Shown one piece after another: positions 1 to 9,768 of a stretch of 64,000 nucleotides of DNA. This DNA comes from Allolobophora icterica (taxonomy: Eukaryota > Annelida > Clitellata > Crassiclitellata > Lumbricidae). The DNA is taken from contig OY744604.1 of assembly GCA_963556255.1 (NCBI GenBank), positions 96,755,261-96,819,260 on the forward strand, read 5' to 3'. A program made the position numbers and the translations under genes. The notes under the pieces are model-generated. The model made no database searches. It saw only the letters and a program-made list of their open reading frames with translations, and was not told where the DNA came from. The number at the start of each line of letters is the position of its first letter. Position 1 is the stretch's first letter.

Positions 1-122
1 ATGTATACACATGCATGCATGCAAGTATGTAAGTATGTAAGTATCTATGTATATATGTATGCATGCATGTATGTAAGTATGTATGTATATAAGTATGTAT
101 ATATGTATGTATGTATGCATGT
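1..122. repeat. ATGT/GTAT microsatellite
   Basis: Degenerate tetranucleotide repeat of ATGT/GTAT units with CATG interruptions. The same repeat resumes at 494-552, so the MITE between them inserted into an existing microsatellite. Confidence 0.9.
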
Positions 123-130
123 ATGTTAGT

Positions 131-485
131 CAGGGACGTCATTTGGGGGGGCAAGGGGGGGCATTTGCCCCCCCCCCTGATTTTTGAAAAAAAAATGAAA
201 AAGCTGGAACAAGAAAAGAAGGAAGAAGGGGTGAAAAGAAAAAATTATACTCAAATTCGTGGAATTATCATATATTATTAACAGAACTAGAGTCTGCAAA
301 GGCTTTTTTCACCAGACCACACCTCTTTGACAGTGAGGGAGGGGCACATTATGGAGTTTTCCCCCGAAAATTTTGAAGAAACACCCAAAAACTGTGAAAT
401 TTCTTCGCACCGAGCGCGAAAAATTTTGTTACCTCTTTTTTACGTCCTTGCCCCCCCCCTGAAAAAAGCTGAAATGACGTCCCTG
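131..485. mobile_element. hAT-type MITE, 355 bp
   Basis: The ends are perfect inverted repeats (CAGGGACGTCATTT). They are flanked by the 8-bp direct repeat ATGTTAGT at 123-130 and 486-493. The interior has G/C homopolymer runs next to each end and no coding sequence. An 8-bp target duplication with CAG...CTG ends is the hAT signature, so I infer a non-autonomous hAT element. It sits inside a microsatellite. Confidence 0.85.
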
Positions 486-493
486 ATGTTAGT

Positions 494-552
494 ATGCATG
501 TATATATGTATATATGCAATGTATGCATGTATGCACGTATGTATGTATGTAT
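494..552. repeat. ATGT microsatellite, right part
   Basis: Continuation of the tetranucleotide repeat split by the MITE at 131-485. Confidence 0.85.
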
Positions 553-611
553 GCTTTGATCATTAAAACAGAGAGCTTTTTGTATGTTGCATTGAGGTGG
601 AAATGTGCTAG

Positions 612-704
612 TAGAGGGGGGAAAATGTCCGTGGGGGTAACTGTCCAGGGGAATATGTCCCTGGGGAATATGTCCGGGGGGAATATGTCCAGGGGTAAAT
701 GTCC
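612..704. repeat. Short G-rich tandem repeat
   Basis: About five imperfect copies of an 18-20 bp unit built around GGGGAATATGTCC. The last copy runs directly into the first 159-bp repeat. Confidence 0.7.
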
Positions 705-1288
705 GTTTACCATTTCTTAACGCTCTGTTGCATATTCCTGTAAAATAGGCTACCACTAGATTCTAATAACCATTTTCCTTTCCTTACTTCATTAAATACA
801 CATGTGAAGACAATTTTTCTATCTTCCAGGGATTTTGAGGAGAATCTATTAATTAGCATTCATCAACGATCCAGCTTCTAGCTTCAGTAATATGTTCATC
901 AATAATCCAACTTCTAGCTTAAGTTTTACTATGAATGCTAATTAATAGATTCGTTTACCATTTCTTAACGCTCTGTTGCATATTCCTGTAAAATAGGCTA
1001 CCACTAGATTCTAATGACCATTTTCCTTTCCTTACTTCATTAAATACACATGTGACGACAATTTTTCTATCTTCCAGGGATTTTGAGGAGAATCTATTAA
1101 TTAGCATTCATAGTAAAACTTAAATGTCCGTTTACCATTTCTTAACGCTCTGTTGCATATTCCTGTAAAATAGGCTACCACTAGATTCTAATGACCATTT
1201 TCCTTTCCTTACTTCATTAAATACACATGTGAAGACAATTTTTCTATCTTCCAGGGATTTTGAGGAGAATCTATTAATTAGCATTCAT
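705..1288. repeat. Three 159-bp direct repeats with inverted spacer
   Basis: Nearly identical 159-bp copies lie at 705-863, 953-1111 and 1130-1288, each running from GTTTACCATTTC to TTAGCATTCAT. The spacer 864-952 is largely the reverse complement of the sequence just after the third copy (about 1262-1350), so direct and inverted copies are combined. No ORF is conserved. The structure may be a rearranged fold-back element. Confidence 0.8.
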
Positions 1289-1299
1289 AGTAAAACTTA

Positions 1300-1590
1300 A
1301 GCTAGAAGTTGGATTATTGATGAAAATATTACTGAAGCTAGAAGCTGGATCGTTGATGAATATAGGCCTAGGCCCCTATTACATATTAAAAGTCAAACTA
1401 GAATTTGGAATTGCGACCAAAATATATCGCTTTAGTGCCGAAATTAGCGCCGTCGATGAGCGATGAAAACATTTATACATAAAAATACACTAGAAGTTGG
1501 ATGAACGATGAAACTAATATAGTTCAAACTAGAGGCTGGATCATCGATGAAAATATACCTGAAACTAGAAGTTCAATGAACGATGATTAT
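1300..1590. repeat. Degenerate tandem repeat (AACTAGAAGTTGGAT...GATGAA)
   Basis: Repeated variants of AACTAGAAGTTGGATnAACGATGAAA spaced 30-60 bp apart. No coding potential is seen. Confidence 0.5.
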
Positions 1591-2109
1591 TGTATCATTT
1601 ATTAGTTATTTGAATGGAAGTGCGTCTCTCGAGATAATTTCTTACGTTAAAATGGGGTTTTACCGCAAATTTGACCAGATCTACCAGAATCTGAGAAAGT
1701 GATGAAAATGCAAAATTGACCGAATTTCCGATATATTTGTTTCCTGAAAGCTCGATTGGATTAGTGGGCCAGTAACCTGAATAGCATATTAAAAATTGTC
1801 TCCAAAAGTTAGATTTGTGCCATGAATAATTTTGTTTTAACTTTGAATATAGGTTTTGAGAAATTCTACTTGGGGATTGTAGTGCCGGCGATTCGCTAGG
1901 CACTGAGTTTTATGTCCTGGTTCGGCAGAAGTATCCTTGTATATATATATTATCAATACTTCTATAGGCGGCCTACAGAAGTATTCAGTATACATAATAG
2001 TTATATATAGGGGATACACAATGTACGAATCGGCCTATATTATAGATAAGATAAGATAATTTATTTCGGTAACCAAACATTTCACAAATAACTCCAAACA
2101 TAGCCTACA
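1591..2109. other. Unassigned AT-rich DNA with a short palindrome
   Basis: I see no gene here. A near-perfect palindrome spans 1954-1986, with arms AATACTTCT(A/G)TAGGC and a centre that is a variant of TAGGCCTA. A short GATAA-rich tract occurs near 2046. Confidence 0.5.
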
Positions 2110-3395
2110 ATGATACAGCTGCTTTATACAGCTGATATTTCCTATATCTTTGCAACACATTTAACCACTGGCCACCTATATGCTGATGACGCCCAGGCCT
2201 GCGTGCATGGGCCTCCGTCTACTCAGCTCTCCCTTATTGCTCGCATTGATGCTCCCTCTCATGACCTTCAAGCATGGCTATCCTCAAACCGGCTTTCTCT
2301 AAACCCATCTAAGACCCAACTGATTTGGTTTGGCACTCGTCAACAACTGGCCAAGATTGACTCACCTTGTCACCTTGTGCTGTCAACTCTTGGAGCTCTA
2401 GCGATCGTCATGATAAACATTGTCGGCGTTTTTGGTTTGGTGTGTCTAATGACGATTTTCTTGGCATGTTAGCAGGACGGTTTGCCATTGCCTTCCCCTG
2501 GTTTTGCCTGCCGTGCCCGTTCGTTCCCCTTCCAATGGAAGGGTACTAACGGTCCGCACCACGTGAAGGTGGGCACGGAGGACTTTGGTTCACCAGCCCA
2601 GGTCGGGTCCGAGTCTAGGCTCCTAAGAGACGTCGGTCAGGTCGCCTCCCTGCTTTACTCTGTAACAGAGTGACTGATGAACCTTTGCAGAAGCTTTCCT
2701 TCTTATACCTTTTCCACATCTGTCCGCAACCTGGGTGTAATTCTTGATAGTTCCCTTTCGTTTTCTGACCATATGTCTAATCTCACCCGCTTGTGCTACT
2801 ACCATCTCCGACGTCTCAAGGCTATCCGAAGATCTGTCTCCTCTCCAGTCTTTACTACCATTGTCCATGCTTTCATCTGCTCTCGCATTGATTACTGTAA
2901 CTCACTCTCTGTTGGCCTCCTCTACAATCTGTTCTCATCGCAGCTGCCAGATTAATCGCCCGTCTCCCACGTTTCTCCCATATTTCCACATTCATGTTTG
3001 AACATCTTCACTGGCTACCTCTTTCTGCCCGTATCCAACTAAAGGTACTTATCCATATTCACCGATCCTACCTGGGACTTGCTCCTAAATACCTCTTTGA
3101 CTCATTACGTCTTCCCGCCTCAGCTAGCTCCCTTCGCCCTCTTCGTTACTCTGATCGACTTGACTTATTTGTTCCCCGAGTGTCAGTATTGGCCCTTCAC
3201 TGTGGAATCAGCTTCCTCCTTCGGTCCGGGCTGTAGTACCATCTGTTGGTCCTGCCACAGCTTTCCGTTGTCTTAAAACTTGCCTTTATTCCCGAGGACT
3301 TTCGCACTGGAAGCGCCTCTGATTGGTGGGCACTGGGTAGAGGCGCTTTATAAATTTTGAAATACAATGCAATACAATACAATAATAGATCAAAG
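2110..3395 (+). pseudogene. 5'-truncated CR1/L2-like LINE, RT C-terminal half
   Basis: Translated pieces, with stops and frameshifts between them, match the second half of a non-LTR reverse transcriptase. The YADD catalytic box lies near 2180, followed by a WLSSNRLSLNPSKTQ stretch, a thumb region with SVRNLGVILDSSLSF (about 2720), RIDYCNSL (about 2890) and HLHWLPLSARIQLK (about 3005). The 3' end has a GGCGCTTTATAA motif and an AATAC-type tandem tail at 3360-3385, as in L2/CR1 elements. It is interrupted by a 315-bp dispersed repeat at 2370-2684. It is inactive: 5' truncated and broken. Confidence 0.85.
2370..2684. mobile_element. Dispersed SINE-like repeat, copy 1
   Basis: A block from TCACCTTGTGCTG to GATGAACCTTTG that recurs at 33813-34172 with strong similarity over its whole length. 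Here it splits a LINE reading frame between the SKTQ and TFSTSVR motifs, so it is mobile. This copy lacks about 45 bp present in the other. There is no ORF. The SINE assignment rests on size and dispersal, since I see no clear A/B boxes. Confidence 0.6.
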
Positions 3396-4060
3396 TCTGG
3401 CTACGCAGGAGACCCAACAGAGCACGATAGACCCCGCTACCAGGGCCCCTGGGCCGTAAAACAAAAAGTAGATAAGCAGTCCGTCAGCCATCACTCTGAA
3501 TGCTGAATATATAGTCTATAGGCTACATAGGCCGATTGGTACCTAGCATAAATACGCCAAATCATCTATAATATGAGGGCATAGTTAAATTAACGTACGT
3601 GGCGCAAATGCCTACAGATACATGCGTACAGGTACTAGGGTACTACAGGTAGATGGCTTCCTAAAATGGGAATGAAATATAGGCCTATACAGTATACATA
3701 CTCGATGTCAGTTCAATTGAAATTATTTAAACAGGGATAATTATGTGGTTGATGAAAGCCGTAGTCGTGTAGTGGTCTATATGGCCTTTGATGCGACTGA
3801 ACTCTACTGACATACCTGTAGGCTACTTGAGAAGTTTAAAACACGAATATAAAAATAAACTGTTCGCACTTACTTGATATATGTGAGTTTTCTTGCTAAA
3901 ACAGTGCAGTCCGTAAAAGACGAAACAATTAACTGGCTACTATTAGTAAATAGTAGGCCTAACTTTTATAGCGATGGCGTCTGATGCACAATTATATCTT
4001 CGTTTATTAATAAATTCCCACTGACAGAACGCAATGAGGTACAATTCACTTGGGTACTGA
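3396..4060. other. Unassigned intergenic DNA
   Basis: AT-rich sequence with two TAGGCCTA octamers (3680 and about 3954). No gene or repeat structure is recognised. Confidence 0.5.
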
Positions 4061-4351
4061 TTATATGCCAATTAACACGTTTTTTAAAACGTCATGCAAG
4101 TCAAAATGATTACTATCAGTAACTGTTTTATACGTCATCCGAGCCAGAAAGTTCCTATTGTCTTTGATAGGAAGGGCAAACGGATGCAATCTAGGTCTCA
4201 AAGTGTGCCCTGTGTCCTTCCTTTCAGTGCATAGCGATCGCAAAACATGCTGCTTGCTAGATATTGTAGCCCTAAGCAGAGTTTCGTCTGCTGCGTCAGC
4301 TATTCTGTCCAGCGAAAGGGCATCAATAGGAAGAAACCCAGCCCGCACCAT
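4061..4351 (-). pseudogene. LINE ORF2 C-terminal fragment (Jockey-group type)
   Basis: A minus-strand frame of 96 codons ends in a pattern typical of Jockey-group LINE C-termini: ADETLLRATISS, then a TLRPR box, LPIKDNRNFLARMTYK, and a stop soon after. The plus-strand LINE at 5069-6506 ends with the homologous YSLRNRPHNFNLPDKDSRNFISRM, which shows they belong to one family. Only the extreme C-terminus remains. Confidence 0.65.
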
Positions 4352-4389
4352 CCGACCAAGAACCGCTCCAGACGAGCATGCTCAGTAAA

Positions 4390-5068
4390 ACTCAATGCAT
4401 AAATCGATGGCACGCCAAATCCATGTCGTAATGGACTCGACATGCCGAAGATAGATATTGCTCACTGTCGTCGCCTTTCTCAATTAGTTATGCTGTTGTG
4501 GCTCTTTCTGATTTTTTAATGAGATTAAATTAAAGACGCCTGATATTGTACATAGATCGGATTTCAACATGGCTTCTCAATTGGACTTTGACTCTGATTA
4601 CGGATTCATTTGAAGTGACCATCGATTGATGTCTTGTGTATTATTGTGAAGGCGCTATAGAAATTGTTAAATTAGGTTAGGTAGCAAGGATGAATCCTTG
4701 GTTAGGTAGTACTGACAAAACAGTCAGTATGAAAGTGAACGAATTAATTACGAGAGAAGAAGAACAGGAAAGAATGAAAAGATGTGTTGACAAAATCGGC
4801 GTTTTGAGTTACTTCGTTGTTCACGTTAGTGACTGCTGTCAGTTATATCGTTTGTGCTGTTTCTTTCATTTTCCATTTCTATCTAAAGCTGAATATAGTA
4901 CTAGACATTTCGAGAGAAAATGTCATACTTATAGCACACTTTTCGCTAGTTTTAAATTAACCACGTCTATCTCGTGCTAGCAAACGCACACTCAAATTTT
5001 GAAGCTCGCGAATGAGCTTGAGTGGTGAAAATATCAACTTTGCAAGCGCTTTAGCGTTTTACATTAGT
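4390..5068. other. Unassigned, partly LINE-derived 3' DNA
   Basis: Contains a GATGGCACGCCAAA motif (about 4410) also seen near 38550 and a GCGCTATAGAAATTG 3'-end motif (about 4651), both typical of LINE 3' regions here. No gene is seen. Confidence 0.4.
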
Positions 5069-6506
5069 AACATATTTCCCTTCATGATCAATTTGCATTT
5101 AAACCTACTGGTTCTACCACTGCAGCAATAACCTCTATCATACATCATGCAACAGACCTTCTCAAAAATAATAAATATGTTATCATGATCTCAATGGATT
5201 TTTCTAAAGCTTTTGATTCTGTCAGTCACTCTGCCATTGCACACTTACTAGCTTCACTTTCCCTTCCAGACAATATATATAACTGGTTAATTAACTATCT
5301 CCAAGACAGGAACCACTATACCATTTTTAATGGAACCAAATCCATCATCATCTCAATTAATGCCAGTGTTGTACAGGGATCAGTTTTCGGCCCCACTGGA
5401 TTTATTGTCTGTATCTCTGATCTCCATCCTATTCACCATCAAAATCGTCTATCCAAATATGCTGATGATACATACTTATTAATTGGATCCAATTCATTAA
5501 ATACAGCCAATGATGAAATCCAACATATTTACAATTGGTCTGAAACAAAGAACCTGAAAATCAATCCTGATAAAACTCGGGAAATGGCTATCATCAAACG
5601 CAACCAACCCTCACTTTCTGACAACCCTTCAATCACAGGAGTTAAACGGTCAACATCAATCAAGATTCTCGGAGTCACCATCGGAGAAAAATTAACAGTC
5701 ACTGAGCACATCAATCAACTGATAAAAAGTGGAACCTCCTCCATTTTTGCACTAAGAACTATCAAAAATCATGGAGCATCTCAAGACTCACTACATCTCA
5801 TCACTAATGCAACAATCGTATCTAGAACCTTATATGCTTCTCCAGCCTGGTGGGGCCTTATAAGTGGCAAGGATAAATTGCGCCTTGAACAATTCCTGAA
5901 CAAACTCAAACGATTTGGATATGTTCAACCTATCAAATCAAATCAAATCAAATCATTTTATTGCAACCAACTGGTCAACATAAGCAAGTAAATTGACAAC
6001 AGAAATTAACATAAAGTTGACATTGGCTACAAAGGGTGTCTCAGAAGGGACCAAGGTCCCGCTAGGAAGAGGCACCCAGTAGCTAAATAACGTAGCATTA
6101 ATCGATCGCTGCTAAAACAGTTCACACACAAACATCAGACCTGAATTTGATCGGTTGACAAGCAGTTGATTGATTGTACAAGCAGTTGATTGATTGTATC
6201 TCTCCCTCCATAGCTGAGCTTGTGCTCAAAGCCGAAATGGCCTTATTTAAAGCAGCTTTACTCAATGAAAATCACTCAATTAGATGTCTATTCCCAACCA
6301 ACCATATTACTCCTTACTCCCTAAGAAATCGTCCTCACAATTTTAATCTACCAGATAAAGACTCTCGAAACTTCATATCTAGAATGTTATTTTCTAACTC
6401 TTACTAAGCTATTATTAACAATTAACAATTTTAATTCACTTCCTTGTACACCTACAGCGTTATGTCTGTTGTTTCATTAAACGAATATAAACATAAACAT
6501 AAACAA
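5069..6506 (+). pseudogene. 5'-truncated Jockey-group LINE with RT domain
   Basis: An open frame from about 5089 to 5926 encodes a reverse-transcriptase core: FKPTGSTTAA, catalytic DFSKAFDSVSH, VVQGSVFGPTGFIVCISDL (VPQGS has become VVQGS), KYADDTYLLI, and LKINPDKT. The frame is broken by an insertion at 5927-6170 whose right part, read in reverse, ends in AATAAAATGATTTGATTTG, a tail also found at about 31095. The C-terminal end resumes at 6174-6407 (AEMALFKAALLNENHS, then DSRNFISRM). A 3' UTR ends in (AAACAT)n near 6506. The endonuclease half is missing, so the copy is dead on arrival. Confidence 0.85.
5927..6170 (-). mobile_element. Repeat insertion with (TGATT)n tail
   Basis: A block of about 240 bp inside the LINE frame. 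In reverse orientation it ends GCAATAAAATGATTTGATTTG..., the same 3' end and TGATT tandem tail as at 31085-31127. The shared tail suggests a LINE/SINE 3' terminus. Upstream similarity between the two copies is not evident. Confidence 0.5.
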
Positions 6507-7410
6507 TGGATTTGATCATCAGGTTTGACATTATTTCTGCCTATTGAAAGTTACGTAAAATAGATGATGTGAATGTAGCCTTTTTTGCACCTTCAGAAAG
6601 CATCTTCCAGCGAGTTCACCAGCGATGAACATGGCAAGAGTTTGATAATAATGCATGTATTTTATTTTCTGAACAAGGGCTTAAAACATGAGAGAAACTG
6701 ACGCAGACAAACATATTAACTGTGTAGATTTCACCAACCGCATTTCACAGTTTTAATAGGCAACAACGGTATCGGTGAGCTTACAAATTAAAAAGTTAAT
6801 TTTATTTTGCATTTCTTTAAATATTATCAACCGTTTAATACCCTAAGCGTTTGATTTGAAGTTTGAATTTGCTGAAAAACATATTTGACAAGACAGTCTC
6901 AATTTTTCCTATTCTATTTTAAAATAAATTCCTTCGTACTTCTCATCAAGTAGCTAAAAATGAAAACTCCATCAGCTCTGAGCGTTTCTTAATTAAAGAA
7001 AGAATTTAATTTAATGTTACGTTTATCCCTTCGAGTTATCCGTTAATTTTAGCCGGTTTACGTTTAAAACTACGCGCAGAAAACCGCGCCGTTTAAAACC
7101 TCGTGTAGTTCTTTATATCAATCAATCAAGAAATCCTTTTAAAAAGCCATTTTATAGCGCGCGGTCATAACCACTCAGTATTTATTTTTCCATACGAGAA
7201 AGTCAATTTTGACTAATGCTAATATTTCAAAAATAATGTTCTACAGCGAAGAATGAAAGGTTAAGAAAATGATACAGTCAATCATGCATAATGTTAATGT
7301 TCTTGCATAATGTTCTTAATATTAATGCATGATGTTCATAACGTTCTAAGCCGAAGATTGAAAAGTATTGAATACTGATAAAATTATCGATATACTGTTA
7401 AAAAGATTGA
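6507..7410. other. Unassigned AT-rich DNA
   Basis: No gene, tandem array or recognisable transposon was found. Short repeats of CATAATGTT occur around 7285-7340. Confidence 0.5.
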
Positions 7411-7414
7411 ACAG

Positions 7415-7618
7415 TATATCGCTGGTCAACCACCTGCTCATGGCCGACGAATCTACAGAGACACAGACGACCGTATCAAAGCCATCGTCGCCGATTACGC
7501 GGATCGTCCTTTGTTGGATTTTCTTCGTGCGATCGCACATAACTTACATCTACAACTGTGTTCTGAGCCTTTGTTGATGCTGCTGAAGTGTTTAATAAAT
7601 ATTACGTCCAAATATTAA
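7415..7618 (+). CDS. Conserved 68-codon ORF segment, function unknown
   Basis: A frame reading IAGQPPAHGRRIYRDT, then DRIKAIVADYADRPLLDF and LRAIAHNLHL, ending at a stop at 7616. The paralogous block at 24413-24568 reads the same peptide with few changes (H to P, D to A, A to T), all in frame, before diverging near the end. The frame therefore looks selected or recently coding. There is no start codon; it could be an exon or a relic of a gene carried along by the segmental duplication. I do not recognise the family. Confidence 0.4.
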   Translation, partial: YIAGQPPAHGRRIYRDTDDRIKAIVADYADRPLLDFLRAIAHNLHLQLCSEPLLMLLKCLINITSKY

Positions 7619-7639
7619 ATATAGGCCTACCCGAGGCCA

Positions 7640-8345
7640 ATAAAAATGTCCAGGCAGTGGCGGAAAGGAATCGTCACAGATAATGTTAACTATGGGCAAT
7701 GTGGTGGACATTAAAGACTAAACTCAATTTTTATTTTGCTCCTGCGTCACCATACGACCACCATCATCAACTATTTTCACTGTAGCGTCATGATGTCTTC
7801 TCGGCTTGACCTCTCCGGGCTCCGGCCTGGCACCGAAACGGACCGAGCAATCTGGCTATTGCGTGCTTGATTTGATACAGCACCAGTGTTTAACTTCGTG
7901 TGGCGCTGAGAAATTCCGTACATTTACATTACCTAGCATTACAGTCCAGGTTTTGCTGAACCGCATCCTAGAACTGTAGGCCTACACAATGGGAGAGAAG
8001 AAATCGGAGAGGTATTAGCCCAGATCTTCAATGCATCAATGCAGACTGGAGAATCGCACAAAGGGAGAGATGCACTCATAGTGCCAGTGTTTCGAAAAGG
8101 AAATAGAAACGAACCGTGTAACTCTAGATCACTTAGTGTAATTATAGTTAAATTGACTATAGATCAGTCAGTTTTTGCTAGAGTTACTCAAAGTAAGCAG
8201 TGCATAGCCCACTAACTGAAGGCTAGGCAAACACCACCAATTGGTACGAAAACATTAGTCAATATAAATCGCTTAGTCCATCAAAACTGAATTTCTGCTG
8301 TTATGCACCCCACAGCAGATGAAAAAGTGTGAATGGTTTAAGTAC
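7640..8345 (+). pseudogene. Unit 1: LINE remnant carried in the segmental duplication
   Basis: This stretch matches 16250-16830, 24600-25039 plus 26062-26390, and 39990-40610. It includes a decayed RT N-terminal region with a ...RDALIVPVFRKGNRNEPCNS-like reading near 8070-8130, the usual RT entry motif of CR1/Jockey-type LINEs. The match stops at about 8345, where a GGGGCCCG-rich sequence unlike the other units begins. No function remains. Confidence 0.6.
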
Positions 8346-8535
8346 CGGCCTTAGGGGCGTACGAACCGTGCGGTCGCTCGGGGCCCGCAACTTAAGGGGC
8401 CCGAAAATGTCACAGAAAATTAACATGAACAAGACACCCTAATAATAATATTATGGTTTCGATTAAATCTTCTCTTTAGTCAGTAAAATAAAAGTCAACT
8501 TCCTCTATATCCCAGAATTCTCGTGTATAGTTAAA

Positions 8536-8945
8536 TTTCACTTTTTCTTTTTGTTAAATCCATAAATAATTGATTTAAAGAAAATGATGGAGTAGGCAAA
8601 TTACGATTCAATTCTAATCGTTTTGACATTCTCTCGGCTGACATCACTGTCAAATAATGAGCAAATACCTTTGGTGTAAGACGAAGATCAAGATAAATCT
8701 GCCTCTTACTAAAGTGCACAATCATTTTCATTAAACTTCTTGTAAAGCAGAAAAAATCCAACGATTCTAACAACATCGTCAATGAATAACAAACAACCTG
8801 CATTCAGAGAATCGCCAAAGAAAATTAACGGATGCTCTTGCAAGACTTGTAAACAGAGGTCGACTACTATTTGGTATTGTGATGCTGCAAAATGGAGAGC
8901 AGCGAGGTAGACCAGTGTTGCAGGAGCAATGATGGACTCACATCT
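8536..8945 (-). pseudogene. Mab-21/cGLR gene fragment (C-terminal region only)
   Basis: Two overlapping minus-strand frames are collinear with residues of about 557-688 of the intact gene at 27387-30191: APATLVYLAALHFAASQYQ, then SLNAGCLLFIDDVVRIVGF, then a frame change, then FSKRQIYLDLRLTPKVFAHY and RNLPTPSFSLNQ. Both the nucleotidyltransferase domain and the true C-terminus are absent. A LINE 3' tail abuts it at 8985-9060 (GCGCTTTAGAAATTTTGAG). It is a truncated relic at the left edge of the array. Confidence 0.85.
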
Positions 8946-9160
8946 CCACCGGACATCTCTGGACGACCCCTCTGACACGAAACAGCGCTCGTGAACAAGC
9001 TGATGCCCTGGACCTTGCTTTAGGTTAGCGCTTTAGAAATTTTGAGTTAACGATTACGATTTAACAGGTTTCAAGCAGAAATTATCAGGAAATGTAAATG
9101 TGAGCAGCAAGAGTTGTACAAAGTGAGGCTTATGTTAGAAGGAAGCAGAAAAGAAAGACT
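8946..9160. other. LINE 3' tail and unassigned flank
   Basis: About 8985-9060 resembles the LINE 3' end at 38810-38890 (CTCGTGAA...CTGGTGC...GGCGCTTTAGAAnTTTTGAG...ACGATTAC). The rest is not recognised. It ends at the target site of the LTR element. Confidence 0.55.
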
Positions 9161-9165
9161 GGGAC

Positions 9166-9642
9166 TGTCAACCCAATCCTTCCGTTGACAATCCTTCTGA
9201 TTAAATCCTTGTTCTCTTCGTACTTAACGCCTATTTAACGTTCACCTTTTGAACACTAATTCTACGTATAAGTATAACCTGAATTAATCAGCAACACAGT
9301 TTCATATCTTTTCAGTTTAATAAGAAACAAACAGACAGAACTCAATTCGATTACAACTCAACTAGTCAGCCACACTACTACAGCGAACATACTCGAATTC
9401 AAACTTCTCTAGTCAGCATAATTCTTCGCGCCTCTTGACACACCTGTCTTCTGTGCGCCTAAGCGAACTCTAATAATATACATATAGCGCGCCGCTGCCG
9501 AGATTGGCCGGCCGCGCGTGTCACTAAGACTAAACGTTATACATCTATCATATATACATATACACGTGAAACTAAAGTAAACGCACTAAATATATACGCT
9601 AACATCTCGCACTGCAAGACTGTACACAAAACTCAGTTCACA
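9166..9642 (-). repeat. 3' LTR of gmr1-like element
   Basis: 477 bp, starting TGTCAACCC and ending GTTCACA on the plus strand. It matches 15754-16230 except for one position seen by eye (ACAGACAGAAC here, ACAGACATAAC there). Confidence 0.95.
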
Positions 9643-9662
9643 TTACCTCCTTCCTTTTTCTG
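9643..9662 (-). promoter_or_regulatory. Polypurine tract (plus-strand primer)
   Basis: On the minus strand the 20 bases immediately before the 3' LTR are almost all purines (AGAAAAAGGAAGGAGGTAA), the usual position for second-strand priming in LTR retrotransposons. Confidence 0.8.
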
Positions 9663-9768
9663 GAATTGAGCAAATTAAATTTCAAAATTTGCGAAATTAC
9701 CAAAATACATGAAACATATATATATATATATATATATCTAACTAATTAATAAACAGTCTTACGATTAC

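Noticed and set aside
7346..7540. Minus-strand 64-codon ORF
   Set aside because: The plus-strand frame at 7415-7618 is the one conserved in the paralogous unit.
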